From Opeltia flavorubescens (Eukaryota > Ascomycota > Lecanoromycetes > Teloschistales > Teloschistaceae): DNA of 64,000 bases. The notes beneath the pieces were generated by a model, which searched no databases, had not been told where the DNA came from, and worked only from the letters and a program-made list of their open reading frames with translations. How positions within the stretch are numbered: position 1 is the first letter of the stretch; every line of letters begins with the position of its first letter. The stretch covers positions 312,583 through 376,582 of the forward strand of contig KE546971.1 of the NCBI GenBank assembly GCA_000442125.1, read 5' to 3'. A program made the translations under genes and the position numbers. Shown in pieces: positions 53,911 to 64,000 of this stretch.

Positions 53911-54933
53911 TCACCCAATCGTCCCACTCGGCGTCCTCCTATCCATCTCCGAATCCTTCATCCAGACGAAAACCCCAATACTCTCACTCCTATCCCCTAA
54001 TTACCGAAAGAAAATCCAGTTAGCCCTCTGTAACCACTCAAAGATCTCCCTTCTCCCGATTCCCCACACCCCTTCTTTTCTCTATTCCTCCCCAACGCTA
54101 TACACCACACTTCCCTACAGCATCCGCCCCAAAACCCCACCTTGTATTCTTCAAAAATCCACGGCAAAAAAAGGACTTAGATGAAGAGAAGGAAACAAGC
54201 CACTCACCGACAGCACCCCACCCAGGACTCTGACACCCAAAGATAATCTCATGCAAGCGTACCCAGATGGTGAGGTACCGCGTAACGTCCGTATCGTGGA
54301 ATTCGCCGCGCCGGCGCTCCTGCAGCACGGACCAGGGGTAGTAGTTTATCATCGCGATGGCGAGGGTGCATGATCCTGTTTGCGGGATCAGTGGGATGAA
54401 TGGAGGAAGAGTCATGAGAAAAAGGAAAACGCGAAGAAAAAGAATCGGGGAAGAGGATGCAACTATGCCCTCCTTCTTGAGTACTCTGATCACAATCATT
54501 CCCCAACCTCCCTCCCCAGCCCACCAAAAATTCCCCAGAAAAAGAAACGAACAAACCTACCAACAGTATACTTCCTCGGCGTCACCGCCAAATCGGGCGG
54601 ATGCTTAAACTCCGGCCTAGCGCCTATGCCCAAGAACTCAAACTCCGTACTCCTCGACGGTTGCACCTGAGTAACGTAAAAGCGATGTAATGCAGCGGTA
54701 CATTCGCTCATTCGTAGTGGTCCGCCGGTGGACCAAGAGGCTTCGAGCTTGCAGTTGCGGCGGTCGGAGGAGGTGAGGTTGGGGAGGAGGGTGGATGGAG
54801 GAATAAGTTGTGGGAGGAGTTGTGGTAGCGGTAGAGGAGGAAGGGCGAGGGTAGTGGTAAAGAAGAGGAGAAGGAGGATAAGGGAGAGAAAGAAAGAAGA
54901 CAGGGAGATCAAGGAGAACGGAGGAAGCATCAT
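53911..54933 (-). CDS. Small secreted or signal-anchored Cys-containing protein
   Basis: Exons on the minus strand are 54933-54561, 54375-54208 and 53996-53911, giving 208 residues. The N-terminus is a strongly hydrophobic signal sequence (SFFLSLILLLLFFTTTLALP). The mature part has four Cys: RRNCKLEASWSTGG, MSECTAALHRFYV, GSCTLAIAMINYYPWSVLQE and IIFGCQSPGWGAVG. A sequon (NLTSS) lies before the first Cys. The last exon is short and polar (DRSESIGVFVWMKDSEMDRR). The pattern is common in uncharacterised fungal secreted proteins with two disulfides; no family name can be given. Introns of 185 and 211 nt are long for this window, so the last splice site is less certain than the first. Confidence 0.7.
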
Positions 54934-55502
54934 TGTACGCTGGTAAGCTGGTGGGAGAGGGTCCTATTCAGTTGAAAGGACGACAGGACATATATTTCTA
55001 GCATTCAAGACCCCCAAAATCTTCAGCAAATAAAACACCGTTCCGATAATACATCGCCTTCATTCACCGCGGGCCGGTCAGCCACCCAGCGGATGATCTA
55101 CAGGCGTGGGATCGTCGATAAGCGCTCCGGATCGATTCAAGAGGGTATACGCGTGAGCGTTTTCCCCTGACCCGACGAGAATCCCATCACGTAAATTTGA
55201 CATATGCAATGCAAGTGGGAAGCTGGAATCAGGTTTCGGGAGAGACGCTGTTGCGGATAGGTCATATTTGGCGCGTGCTGTTTTCGTACATGACAGCGAG
55301 AATATAGATTGCCGATGAGAGCGCGAATCGGAAACACAGGGAACCGCTGAATGCAGAGCGGAGAAGTTGGGTGCTCAGAAAATGGAGCGTCTTTCTCGAA
55401 AAGGCACGTACCTGCCAACGCCTACCATGCAGATGCTCCTATGCCTTCACCATGCGAGACCGGGATATATGTACAAAATCTGAATATGCTGATGTTGAAT
55501 TG
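54934..55502. other. Intergenic
   Basis: 569 bp between two minus-strand genes. No feature recognised. Confidence 0.5.
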
Positions 55503-58047
55503 TTACTTCTTACTCTTCTCTGCCAGGTACTTTTCGTGCTTCTGAACAAGCTCTTTCCTGTCAAGATGTCAGCGGCTGCCCTTTGGATAAGATAATTGTA
55601 GCTCTCTTACTGTAATTGCATTGGGGCAGGATTATAGTGACTGAATTCCATCGAAAACTCTCCTTTTCCTTGAGTTGCTGCACGAAGCTGTGTAGAAAAT
55701 CCAAACATGCTGTTGAGACTGCAGTCCGCGTAAAGAGAGAAGTCCTCGGGGCCGATATCTGTTTCATTAATGACGGCGTTCCGCTTATTGAGAAGACCAA
55801 CAATGTTCCCTTGAAACTCGTTCGGCGCAGTGATTGTGGTCTTCATAAGAGGCTCCAGGACTTGGGGCTGTCCAATGGCGAATGCCTTCCTAAAAGCTTG
55901 CTGAGTAGCATTCTTAAAGGCCATCTCGCTTGAATCGGTCATATGGGTTGCGCCATCGTTGATGACCATTTTGGTGCCTAAAACACGGTGGCCGATGAGC
56001 GGACCCTTCTCACACGATGCTTGAAAACCTTTATCACAAGCGAAGAGGAATTTCTCCGAGATGTTGCCACCTTTCACTTCTGTACTGAACTGATTCGCAT
56101 CTAGGGCGCCGGTAGGCTCCATCCAGCCCATAACTCGGGCGTAATCGCCGGCACCACCAGTCTGCTTCTTGAGAGTGTGATCAAAGGGTACGTGTTGAGT
56201 GAGAGTCTCGCGATACGCTACCTGAGGCTGACCAGTATCGCACGCAACACGATATTCTCGGCGCATACGCTCAACGTATATATCCAGGTGAAGCTCGCCC
56301 ATACCAGAGATGATTGTCTCATTTGACTCGCTGTCGACATGGACGCGGAACGTGGGATCTTCCCGCTGGAAACGTGACATAGCTTTAGAGAAGTTTTGGA
56401 GATCCTTGTTGTCTTTGGGTTTAATGGAGAGTGATATAACCGGCTCCGGCACAAACATAGACGTCATGCTGTAGCCCAAAGTTCCGTCTGTAAAGGTGTC
56501 ACCAGAAGCGCAATCAATGCCGAACACGGCGCAGATTTCTCCTGCGCCAATCTCCGTGACTTCCTCCATCTCATTCGAATGCATACGAACGATACGTGGG
56601 ACCTTGACCTTTTTGTTTGTACGGGCATTGAAGACATTGAGACCTTTTCGGAGAGAGCCTTGGTAAACTCGGATGTACGTCAACTGGCCAAAATTACTTT
56701 CTTCAAGCTTGAATGCGAGACCAACGAATGGAAGCGAGTTGTAGGAGACCAATTTGACAGGAGCTTCCTCTCTCCTCCGATCGAGGGCGAGGTTCTCAAC
56801 TTCGGACGGGTTGGGTAAATAGTCGCAGACACCATCAAGCATTGGTTGTACAGAAGTGTCTGCTAAAGCGGAGCCCATGAAGACTGGCGTGAATTTCAGC
56901 GATATCGTAGCTCTCCTAACAGCAGCTTTGATTTGACGTTGTGTAGGTTCTTTTTCATCTAGGAATAGCTCGGCCATCTCGTCGTCAACATCAGCCAAAG
57001 TCTCGATCAGCTTCTTCCTCTTCGCAATTGCGAGCGGTTGGACATCACTGGGTATGTCATCGGTTTCACGTATGACTTCACCCTTCAAGCCCTCATTGTA
57101 GATTGCCTTCATTCGAATCAGATCTACCACACCTTTGAACTCATCTTCCATTCCGATGGGTACTTGCATAGCTGCTGCAGGGAGTCGAAGCTTGTGATTG
57201 ATCTGATCAATCGCCTTGAAAGGATTGGCGCCCATCCGGTCCATCTTATTTACGAAGGATATGCGAGGGATGTTGTATCGCCGCATTTGTCGGTCGACAG
57301 TTATTGTCTGTGATTGCACACCAGAAACAGCACATAAGATCATGACAGCTCCATCAAGCACGCGCAACGCCCGTTCAACTTCGATCGTAAAGTCGATGTG
57401 ACCTGGGGTATCGATTAGGTTGATATGATACTTTTCTTCCTTGCCGTTCTCGACCTTAAGCCAGTCACAAAACGTGGCAGCCGACTGGATGGTGATTCCC
57501 TTCTCCCGTTCAAGGTCCATCGAGTCCATCTTCGCACCAACGGCATCTTTGCCTCGGACTTCATGGATCGACTTTATCCGTCCTGTGTAATAGAGAACTC
57601 GCTCAGTTGCGGTAGTCTTCCCGCTATCGATATGTGCCTGGAAATTTTAGATCGGCTCTTAACCTCAGAACCATTTGTTCTTACTGCAATGCCAATGTTT
57701 CGGACTCGAGATAATCGAGCAGCTTCTTGTGGCGCTAAGTTGTCGATAATAGTCTCTTGAGCGAGGTTTTCTGGTTCCGCCGCTTGCTCTAATCTATTGA
57801 TGTCAGTCTTGAAATCAATCCAGAAGAAGCCTAACCCATACACAGCAGCGGCAGCACCAGATTGCGCTCTCCGGCCTTGCCATTGTCGGTCGAGTGGAGT
57901 ATATGAGATCCGCGGTCGACTATGGGCGGCATGGGAGAAATGTGTCGACTGTGGTTTTTGCGGACGATATAAGAGAGAAGTATGCACACTCCTTCTCAGA
58001 GGCTGTAAGCTCGGCGAACGAAGCGTCAAAGTTCCACGCAATCGCAT
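55503..58047 (-). CDS. MEF1: Mitochondrial translation elongation factor G1
   Basis: GTPase that drives ribosomal translocation in mitochondria. Exons on the minus strand are 58047-57836, 57793-57685, 57637-55611 and 55557-55503, giving 800 residues. The N-terminus [20 protein letters not shown] is a mitochondrial presequence. G1 is [10 protein letters not shown], split by intron 2 ([13 protein letters not shown]); G3 is DTPGHID; G4 is NKMD in [15 protein letters not shown]. Later domains carry [39 protein letters not shown] and [20 protein letters not shown]. The last exon adds [17 protein letters not shown]. Presence of full domain IV and the presequence favours EF-G1 over the recycling factor EF-G2. 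Intron 1 is only 42 nt and in frame, so its retention would insert 14 residues before [10 protein letters not shown]. Confidence 0.95.
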
Positions 58048-58283
58048 AGCTTACTCGTCGCCTAGGACGTATCCCTTCCGAATTTCACAATTGTAACATA
58101 ACTTTTTTTCCTGCTCCGGTCACAGTGCGCTAACCGATCAGGGATGATGAAAAGAGCCGACGGTGCCGAAATATTGAGCTCGCCGAAGAGGCCGTGGGCA
58201 CATTATTAAGCAGTTGACATCTATGGCCTCAAGTATCAAGAAAATTAGTTCGCTATAAATACAAGTTTTACGGGTTTGCTAAG

Positions 58284-60553
58284 CTACTCGACTCCTAGGC
58301 CCAGTAGTCTGGCTTCCGTGCCCATAACATCTACAGCCTGCCGTACCTCCAGGACCTTCCTAACCTCACCAAGCCAATCTGCACTTAAAGACTTCGCCCA
58401 CCCGTCAAGGCAATTCATTTCCCGAGCTGCTTCGTCTAATCTCCCTTCCTCCAAGAGTGTTTCCGTCCTTGTAAGGACGCTCTCCACATCATCCCCTATC
58501 GTCATCCCTTTCTTCTTGAACATGACCGCACTAAGCAGGTAACTAGCAGCATGACTTGCTACACCTGCGTCTTCTGGGAGAAGACTTGCCTTCCGTACTT
58601 CTGACGCAACACGTCGGAAGCGATCGATGAGCTGGGAAGTAGTAGGAACACCACGTTGATAAGCCGTAGGATTGATGCTCGCGATAGCTGAGGAGATGAC
58701 CGAGTCGCTTGTAGCGAGCTCCTTGAGGGTAGCTAATTCGCTGATGAAGGGTTTGGGTCGATCAGCATTATCGAGGCCTGAACGAACAGCCTCCACAGCA
58801 AGGAGAAGATGCTGAGTCTCGAGATTAGTGTCGATAACCTTATTCCAGGACGATGTCAATGACTCCAGCTCTTCAATACTAGACGATAACGAAGATAGCT
58901 TCGAAAGTCTGCCCGATCGTTCTGTCTCCACTTGCTCCTGAACTTCTGAGATGAACTTTTCCTTAAGAGCTACGGCCTGTTCTAGGAGCTCATTCTTCAA
59001 GCGTTGATCTGAGATCTCTTTTGCTTGCTTGATTTCGTTTTCGAGCCGCTCGCGATATCGCTGCGAAATCTTTTCGCGTTCAGACTCAAAATCGTCCCTG
59101 TATGAAGCCGTCTGATCTCTCAGCTCTTCTTCCAGACGTCGCACGAGCTCCCTCGCGGCATTTTCAAATTCCGCTTGCTTTGCTAAGATCTCCCTCTGCG
59201 CAACAGTCTTCTCTGCTTCTTTCAATGCTATGATTTTACGACCAACGCCAGCAAGCTCCGACTTTGCATTGGTTATCGAAGACTGGTACTTTGCTTGCGC
59301 GTTATCTGCATTGACGACAGCGATGATGTCGTTCATGATTTTGACAAGATCTTGGACTACAGGTTCGTCTGCATTTGGTATCTTGAGAGGATCAATACGC
59401 GGTGTCGGCATAATCCTATTTGGCTCGTTGACTTCCGGAGGGCGAGTAGACGTTTCTTTAGGTTTCCCTTCAGGTTTCGAGGTTGGGGCAGATGGGGTAG
59501 GCGGATCGGACTTCTTTGCTTTCTCGCCAGACGGGGACGAAGCTTGCTTCTGGTTCGCATTACTAGGGACCTCGGGTTTTGCAGGCGGCGGCGGCGGCGT
59601 CTCTTTCTTAGCCTGTTCAACTGCTTGTACCTTCTCTGGCCGCGTAGCGGCTGACGGCGTTTGTTGAGCGTTATCTTTTAAAGGCTGTGATTTATTTTCC
59701 TCTAACGCGCTCATGTGTCGACCCTTCTTCTCAAGATCGCTGCCTTTCTGGTCTTCTTCAGAAACCTTCCATGACAGCCCGCTTTTACTAGGAATCGTGA
59801 TGGTGTTCGCCGGAGGTGTTGGCCGGTTGGTGGGATTTGTCACGCTCGGAAAGCGCCTTCGAAACTCTCTCTCCTCAAAATATAGCACAGCATCTTCACC
59901 AAATGGCACATACTCGGTGAAAAAATCATGAAAATTGTCTGAAACGAGAGAGTAATAGGTCCCACCAGCGAAGCCTAGTGCGCTCAGAAGGACCATAGTA
60001 ACTACAAATCTGCGAAAACGTCGCGGCTTTGGTTTTGACTTTGGCGGTGGGGATGGTGGAGGCGGCGTTGGAGGTGTTACATCGGAAGTGGGAGCTTTGG
60101 GTAGAACTGAACCGCCAGTATCTGCTCTTGGTGGTATAGACGTAGGCGGAGCAGTCCGAATATTCCCACTTGGAGGTTGTGGAGGGATTAGAGGAATGCT
60201 TTGCGGGGGAACGACTGCATCAGAGGAAGGGGTAGCTGGTGATGAGGCAGTCGCTGATGTCGGAGGTATGGGTCCAGGAGCGGGAGGAGTAGGCCCTTTT
60301 GCTGTTTGACTTTGAGATCCAGGAAACACGATGGCATCTGAATCATGTATGCTTTCTTTAAGTTCCTCATCAGGCTTCTTCGCATCCGCGAACGTCCTCT
60401 GTCCCCATTAGCTGCAATGTCCTGCTTATCCATCTTAGGGCTCAAACGAACGGCTTGTCTACCGAGCCATTGCGGAGGACGTCGGTGACCAATTGACCTA
60501 GACAAAGTCGGACTGCTTCGAAGCAGAGCCGATCGCAGCATCACGCGCTTCAT
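58284..60553 (-). CDS. MIC60: MICOS subunit Mic60 (mitofilin)
   Basis: Organises cristae junctions in the mitochondrial inner membrane. Exons on the minus strand are 60553-60452 and 60398-58284, giving 738 residues. The presequence MKRVMLRSALLRSSPTLSRS joins RTFADAKKPDEELKESIH across a 53-nt intron with a GTTCGT donor. A long Pro-rich stretch leads to the single membrane helix FVVTMVLLSALGFAGGTYYS (about 164-185) and DNFHDFFTEYVPFGEDAVLY. The intermembrane-space part is disordered, then a long coiled coil (LEEELRDQTASYRDDFESER and onward), ending in the mitofilin signature: MNCLDGWAKSLSADWLGEVR, KVLEVRQAVDVMGTEARLLG. A second Met at 60541 could be the start. It lies 237 bp upstream of MEF1 in the same orientation. 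Confidence 0.95.
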
Positions 60554-60918
60554 CGAGATACCAGCGTTGCGGACCTTATTCGAGCAGTCCTTCAGAAAAT
60601 TGAGGCTCGTACCTGAATGCCAAGCAAGCCTTGACCGATTGAGAATTAGCGCTAATATGGAACCTAACGCTTTCGCAACGCAGTCGCTCTCTCGCTATCA
60701 CTCACGGAATACCTGGATAAGGAAGAAGATTCAAATGAAGAGCTTCGTAGCGTATATCTACCACTGATTGTGGTCCAAATATTCCCATCCCAAATATATC
60801 AATGACGGAATCTCGTGCAACTCTTCCGATCCATCCAAGCTAAATCCCAGCAACCCGTGTCCTCCACAAATCATACAATCATACACATGAGCTCATGACA
60901 AACCAGTTCCTCGCAGTA
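60554..60918. other. Intergenic
   Basis: 365 bp, MIC60 promoter side. Nothing else seen. Confidence 0.5.
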
Positions 60919-61687
60919 TCAATGATGAAACCAAGTCGCAAGTCCCTGTAGGAAAGAGGCAAGAGCAAAAATGCCAACGCCGATTGCAACGCCGACATCT
61001 GCTTGACCAGAAAAATGTCCTACAATAATCCCTAACGCTGGCGACAGAAGGAGTAGAAGGAGCAGAAGCCAAGCTATCTTCTCTTTGTCACCGACCGTAT
61101 AAAGCACAACTACCTGTTGGCCAGCAAGGTTACGCCATTCGTCTTCTTCCCGAAGGGTAAGATTCTCATGTTCAAGGATGAAGTTGGACTCGTTCGCCAG
61201 AAGATCGGGATATCGAAGTGCTTCGGTAAGGATAATGTTTCTTTCGAATCTTGCAAGGTCTACTCTCGTTCCATTCTCGTAATCGGGTTTCGCGCGTGTG
61301 GCATTCTGTGTCTGAGTTTTAGCAATGCTTCCGATAAGGAATTATCGCTTCCCCTACCCATTTGATTTCTGCAACTGCAATTTCGAGCCGTGTCCAGAGC
61401 AGGTTCAAGTAGCATGTGCGGCTTTTTCCTATCACCCATTGTTGTTGCTTCGCCTTGACTTTCTCCAGGATTTGCTGGCCGCTATCTGTACTGTCGACGA
61501 TCACGGGAACTAAAGTGGCTTTCATGTCAAGCCCACGGACGACCATAGCCAGCATATGCTCACGCATGCGTATGTCTAAAGTATCGGGTATACGGCGTAT
61601 TGAAACATCAGTAAGGTCATTGTTCAGCATGTGTACACGATGGTCTAGCAGCAACAATGTCAGTTGCCGTTGAGCTCCATTCGACAA
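60919..61687 (-). CDS. Fungal protein of unknown function with C-terminal hydrophobic domain, 5' exons unresolved
   Basis: Two 3' exons are clear on the minus strand: one ending at 61358 and one from 61311 to the stop at 60919. The first encodes LLLLDHRVHMLNNDLTDVSI, IRMREHMLAMVVRGLDMKAT and WVIGKSRTCYLNLLWTRLE, ending at EIKW. After a 46-nt intron the second encodes TQNATRAKPDYENGTRVDLA, ILTEALRYPDLLANESNFIL, REEDEWRNLAGQQVVVLY, then two hydrophobic helices (KIAWLLLLLLLLSPALGIIV and VGVAIGVGIFALASFLQGLA). I have seen this layout in uncharacterised Pezizomycotina proteins. The frame is open to about 61687 without an ATG; the 5' part must lie in 61690-61900 or beyond and its splice sites were not resolved. 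Confidence 0.65.
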
Positions 61688-63221
61688 CGGTCAGTTCAGG
61701 AGGATGGCACTAACCAAGGACTCAGAGTATAGTTGGTGGTGTTCGTAGACAAGTCTGAATGTATAAGACAAGGATTGGTCAGGCCAGCCTTGTCCGATAT
61801 TACCGAATTAGCTTTCGATTTCTGTAATTTTCTAGATCTAAGACTGTTTCGGAGGCTTGGAACAATGGATCTGAAATTCATGATCACGATGAGTAGATAC
61901 ATGACAATATATGAGGAATCGTAGCAGGTGTGTAAGAAGGTTGAGGCGCATTGTGTGGAGACAAAACGGCATTGGGTGCTGATCCTGCTGCTTGACCGTC
62001 CCTGCTGCCTCCTGCACGCTCGTGCTGTGCTTACACGCATTAGCGTCATGTATAGATTTCTAGATCTTGGATAGACTAATTGCCAGCCTCTGTTCATTTT
62101 CTACCATGGTCCATAAGCAGGGGAAACGACATTGATCAAAATGCTCAATTATGATGTTTTATAGCATACCACAAACTATACGATCTGCACCCATATCTTT
62201 GACTAGATGTTAACTTGGCTGTTTCGTGTATCGCACGCTGGCGCAGAGGCTTCTGCGTCAACTAGAGGAAACGCCTCACCTTTTCCCTACTTGACTAGTG
62301 TGCTCCCATTTTAAGGATATGATCATCAGCCATCATCAGGCCTTGGATCGTTGAAACTACCCACTTCCCATATAACCAACCGAGCTAGCTGGCAACTGAG
62401 GAACTAACCACCTTCTGTATTTCGTTCGGCTATACGTCCCAGTTTTCTGACCTATAGCCTTGAGCTTACTTCATCTGCCTCGTCCTATCCGTGTCATTTA
62501 GGCAATGGTGATGCACGGTGCAAGCTCCTGAGCCGGCCAATTCGCCAATCACCAAGGAGGGTCTTGGCTTGATAATACCTGGGGAGCAGCTTTCGGAACG
62601 ATCCCCGGATACCAGCGCGTCCGTAGTCAGAAGAAGGCGCACCCCCATAGATCTAATCCAGAGGTCTCAAAAGCAACGGCTGACGTCTTGCTACCCCTGT
62701 GAATTTTGGAAATTTCCGATTTGCCTCTTTGGCCCTTACCGCTTACCCTTTAGCACGCCAATGGATGTACAGCCCGACATCTCAAGTCCAAAGTGGACGA
62801 AGGAGTCAGCGCCATGCCTGATGGGGATCACCAAGACAAGGGAACAAAGGAGGGGCTCAAGAAGGCACAAAGTCGCATTATTTGACGTCGCAGCGAGTGA
62901 CACGGATACGACGAAAAATATGGTAAGCTCAAGGCTAGAGCATGGGTCCGGAGTTAGGACGTTTACGAATAGAAATGAAAGGAGTTCTTATCATCTTGCA
63001 ATAATTGCTAGACCTGAAAGACCCAAACCTACTTTGAAAGTGAATTTACTTATTCAAATAAGGTACGAATAATAGACGTTAGCCTACACTCACACTCTAT
63101 ATTCCCCAAACTTTCTACCCAAACACCATGCTCGCTAAACCGCTTGCAAAAAAAAGCACTCCTCTCCCATCCCTATCCCCGTCTCCCAATCCATCCACAG
63201 CCCCAGATAATCCGACCAACC
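61688..63221. other. Region holding unresolved 5' exon(s); otherwise no gene seen
   Basis: The left 200-400 bp probably contains the first exon(s) of the preceding minus-strand gene; a possible exon encodes STNTTNYTLS near 61690-61740. Right of 62100 there are open frames on the plus strand without family motifs. Confidence 0.4.
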
Positions 63222-64000
63222 TTACAACCAAAGCATCCACCTCACCACCCCAATCGCACCTCTAACCGTCCCCCTCCCCAACCTAACAACCACAACCACC
63301 AACCAAACCATCCACATACACCCCAGAAGAATCCACTCCAGCACCACCCACCCCCACCGTCGAACCCACCTCCCCCTCCTCCGTCTCCTCCTCAAAAGCC
63401 CCTCAACCCCATCCCCCACCCTCTTAACCCCAAGAGTATGCGTAGTCATAAGCTCCATACTAAGCGAATCCGCAAAATCCGCGCTCGTCCGCACATTCCC
63501 CACTAGGGTCCCCGAAACCCTCTCATCTAATTCCTTAAACCTCGTATGAAGATCTTCAACCACATCGCTTGAGAAGCTTTCCGCACGGTCTCTGATGGCT
63601 TGACTCGTGGTGTCGATTTCTGCTACTATGAGCTTCGCGGTGAGGAGATGTTCCTGTGCTCTCGGGACGCGGGGGATAGATTTCTGGGCTCTGGCGTGGA
63701 GGGCACGGAGTTGGGGGAGGAAAGGGGGATCGTCGATTGTGTTTGCTTGGCGGGCGATTTCGTTGGCTTTGATGCCTGAGGAGAGCAGGAGGGCGCGGAC
63801 GCGGGCGATGTCGCGCTTGGTGATGGTGCCGCCGCGACTATTGGAGACGCTGCGGGAAGAGATGCTCCAGTTGCGGTCATTAAGGGGAGGTCGACTGTTG
63901 CTGCTGAGGCGGTTGTTGTGATTGTGGGGCTTGGCGGTGGTTTTGCTAGAGATATTAGAGAGACCTGTAGGGGTAACGACGTTGCGGACTGTGCCGGGGA
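63222..64000 (-). CDS. Tail-anchored membrane protein, 5' end outside the window
   Basis: The minus frame is open without interruption from the right edge to a stop at 63222; 258 residues are present and no start is needed inside the window. The sequence moves from a Ser/Asn-rich part (NNRLSSNSRPPLNDRNWSIS) to helical blocks: TITKRDIARVRALLLSSGIK, ANEIARQANTIDDPPFLPQL, HARAQKSIPRVPRAQEHLLT. Then come VVEDLHTRFKELDERVSGTL and MELMTTHTLGVKRVGDGVEG. A run of basic residues (LLRRRRRRGRWVRRWGW) directly precedes a long hydrophobic segment (VVLEWILLGCMWMVWLVVVV), and the protein ends RGAIGVVRWMLWL. The strong positive-inside rule predicts a cytosolic or nuclear N-terminal body and a C-terminal membrane anchor. 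I do not recognise a named family. Confidence 0.75.
   Translation of the reverse strand, partial: PGTVRNVVTPTGLSNISSKTTAKPHNHNNRLSSNSRPPLNDRNWSISSRSVSNSRGGTITKRDIARVRALLLSSGIKANEIARQANTIDDPPFLPQLRALHARAQKSIPRVPRAQEHLLTAKLIVAEIDTTSQAIRDRAESFSSDVVEDLHTRFKELDERVSGTLVGNVRTSADFADSLSMELMTTHTLGVKRVGDGVEGLLRRRRRRGRWVRRWGWVVLEWILLGCMWMVWLVVVVVRLGRGTVRGAIGVVRWMLWL

Noticed and set aside
62518-63072. 184-codon plus-strand frame
   Set aside because: Begins at GTG, has no recognisable domain, and its composition resembles intergenic DNA.
1-64000. tRNA genes, transposons, CRISPR or biosynthetic gene cluster
   Set aside because: No convincing A/B-box pair, transposase, reverse transcriptase, direct-repeat array, or PKS/NRPS/terpene-cyclase cluster was seen; ERG9 is the primary-metabolism enzyme.

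Overview
This window is a nuclear fragment of a filamentous ascomycete (Pezizomycotina). Its genes are split by short introns, mostly 42-62 nt, with GT-AG ends and recognisable CTAAC/CTGAC-type branch points. Most proteins have clear fungal orthologues: RRN9, SWC3, GPI14, NBS1, MIC60, MEF1, kinesin-5 of the BimC type and ERG9. A helotialean (Leotiomycetes) origin is my impression from protein style only. Two undetermined bases lie at 5351 and 17904. I saw no rRNA, tRNA, CRISPR array, transposase or reverse transcriptase.

Layout, left to right. A Ser/Pro-rich protein cut by the left edge (+) converges on GPI14 (-). TRAX (+) follows, then a small RPEL-repeat protein (-) divergent from the DNA-repair gene NBS1 (+). 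Next are an Ala-rich coiled-coil protein (-), mitochondrial isoleucyl-tRNA synthetase (-), a PHAF1/UPF0183-family gene (-), kinesin-5 (+), an F-box gene (-), squalene synthase ERG9 (-), a J-domain protein (+), a small low-complexity protein (-), APC11 (-), a mercaptopyruvate sulfurtransferase (+), RRN9 (+) and a seven-helix rhodopsin-like membrane protein (-).

A 2.1 kb gene-poor gap leads to the most unusual gene, 39227-40003 (+). It is a secreted, repetitive, His-rich precursor with three Lys-Arg processing sites and a C-terminal eight-cysteine segment. After it come eIF4E (-), peptide:N-glycanase PNG1 (+), a MEMO-family gene (-), a small CxxC protein (+), SWC3 (-), an ABHD12/BEM46-like hydrolase (+), N-myristoyltransferase (+), a small secreted or membrane-anchored Cys protein (-), mitochondrial EF-G MEF1 (-), MIC60 (-), a protein with a C-terminal hydrophobic region (-), and a tail-anchored protein cut by the right edge (-).

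Most of the window is conserved housekeeping: protein modification (GPI anchor, myristoylation, deglycosylation), cell division (kinesin-5, APC11), transcription and chromatin (RRN9, SWC3), translation, sterol synthesis and mitochondria (ISM1, MEF1, MIC60). No operon-like logic or biosynthetic cluster is visible. Accessory content is concentrated around 35.8-40 kb. Exon joints were built by eye from splice signals, reading frame and family motifs; total lengths are multiples of three in every complete model.
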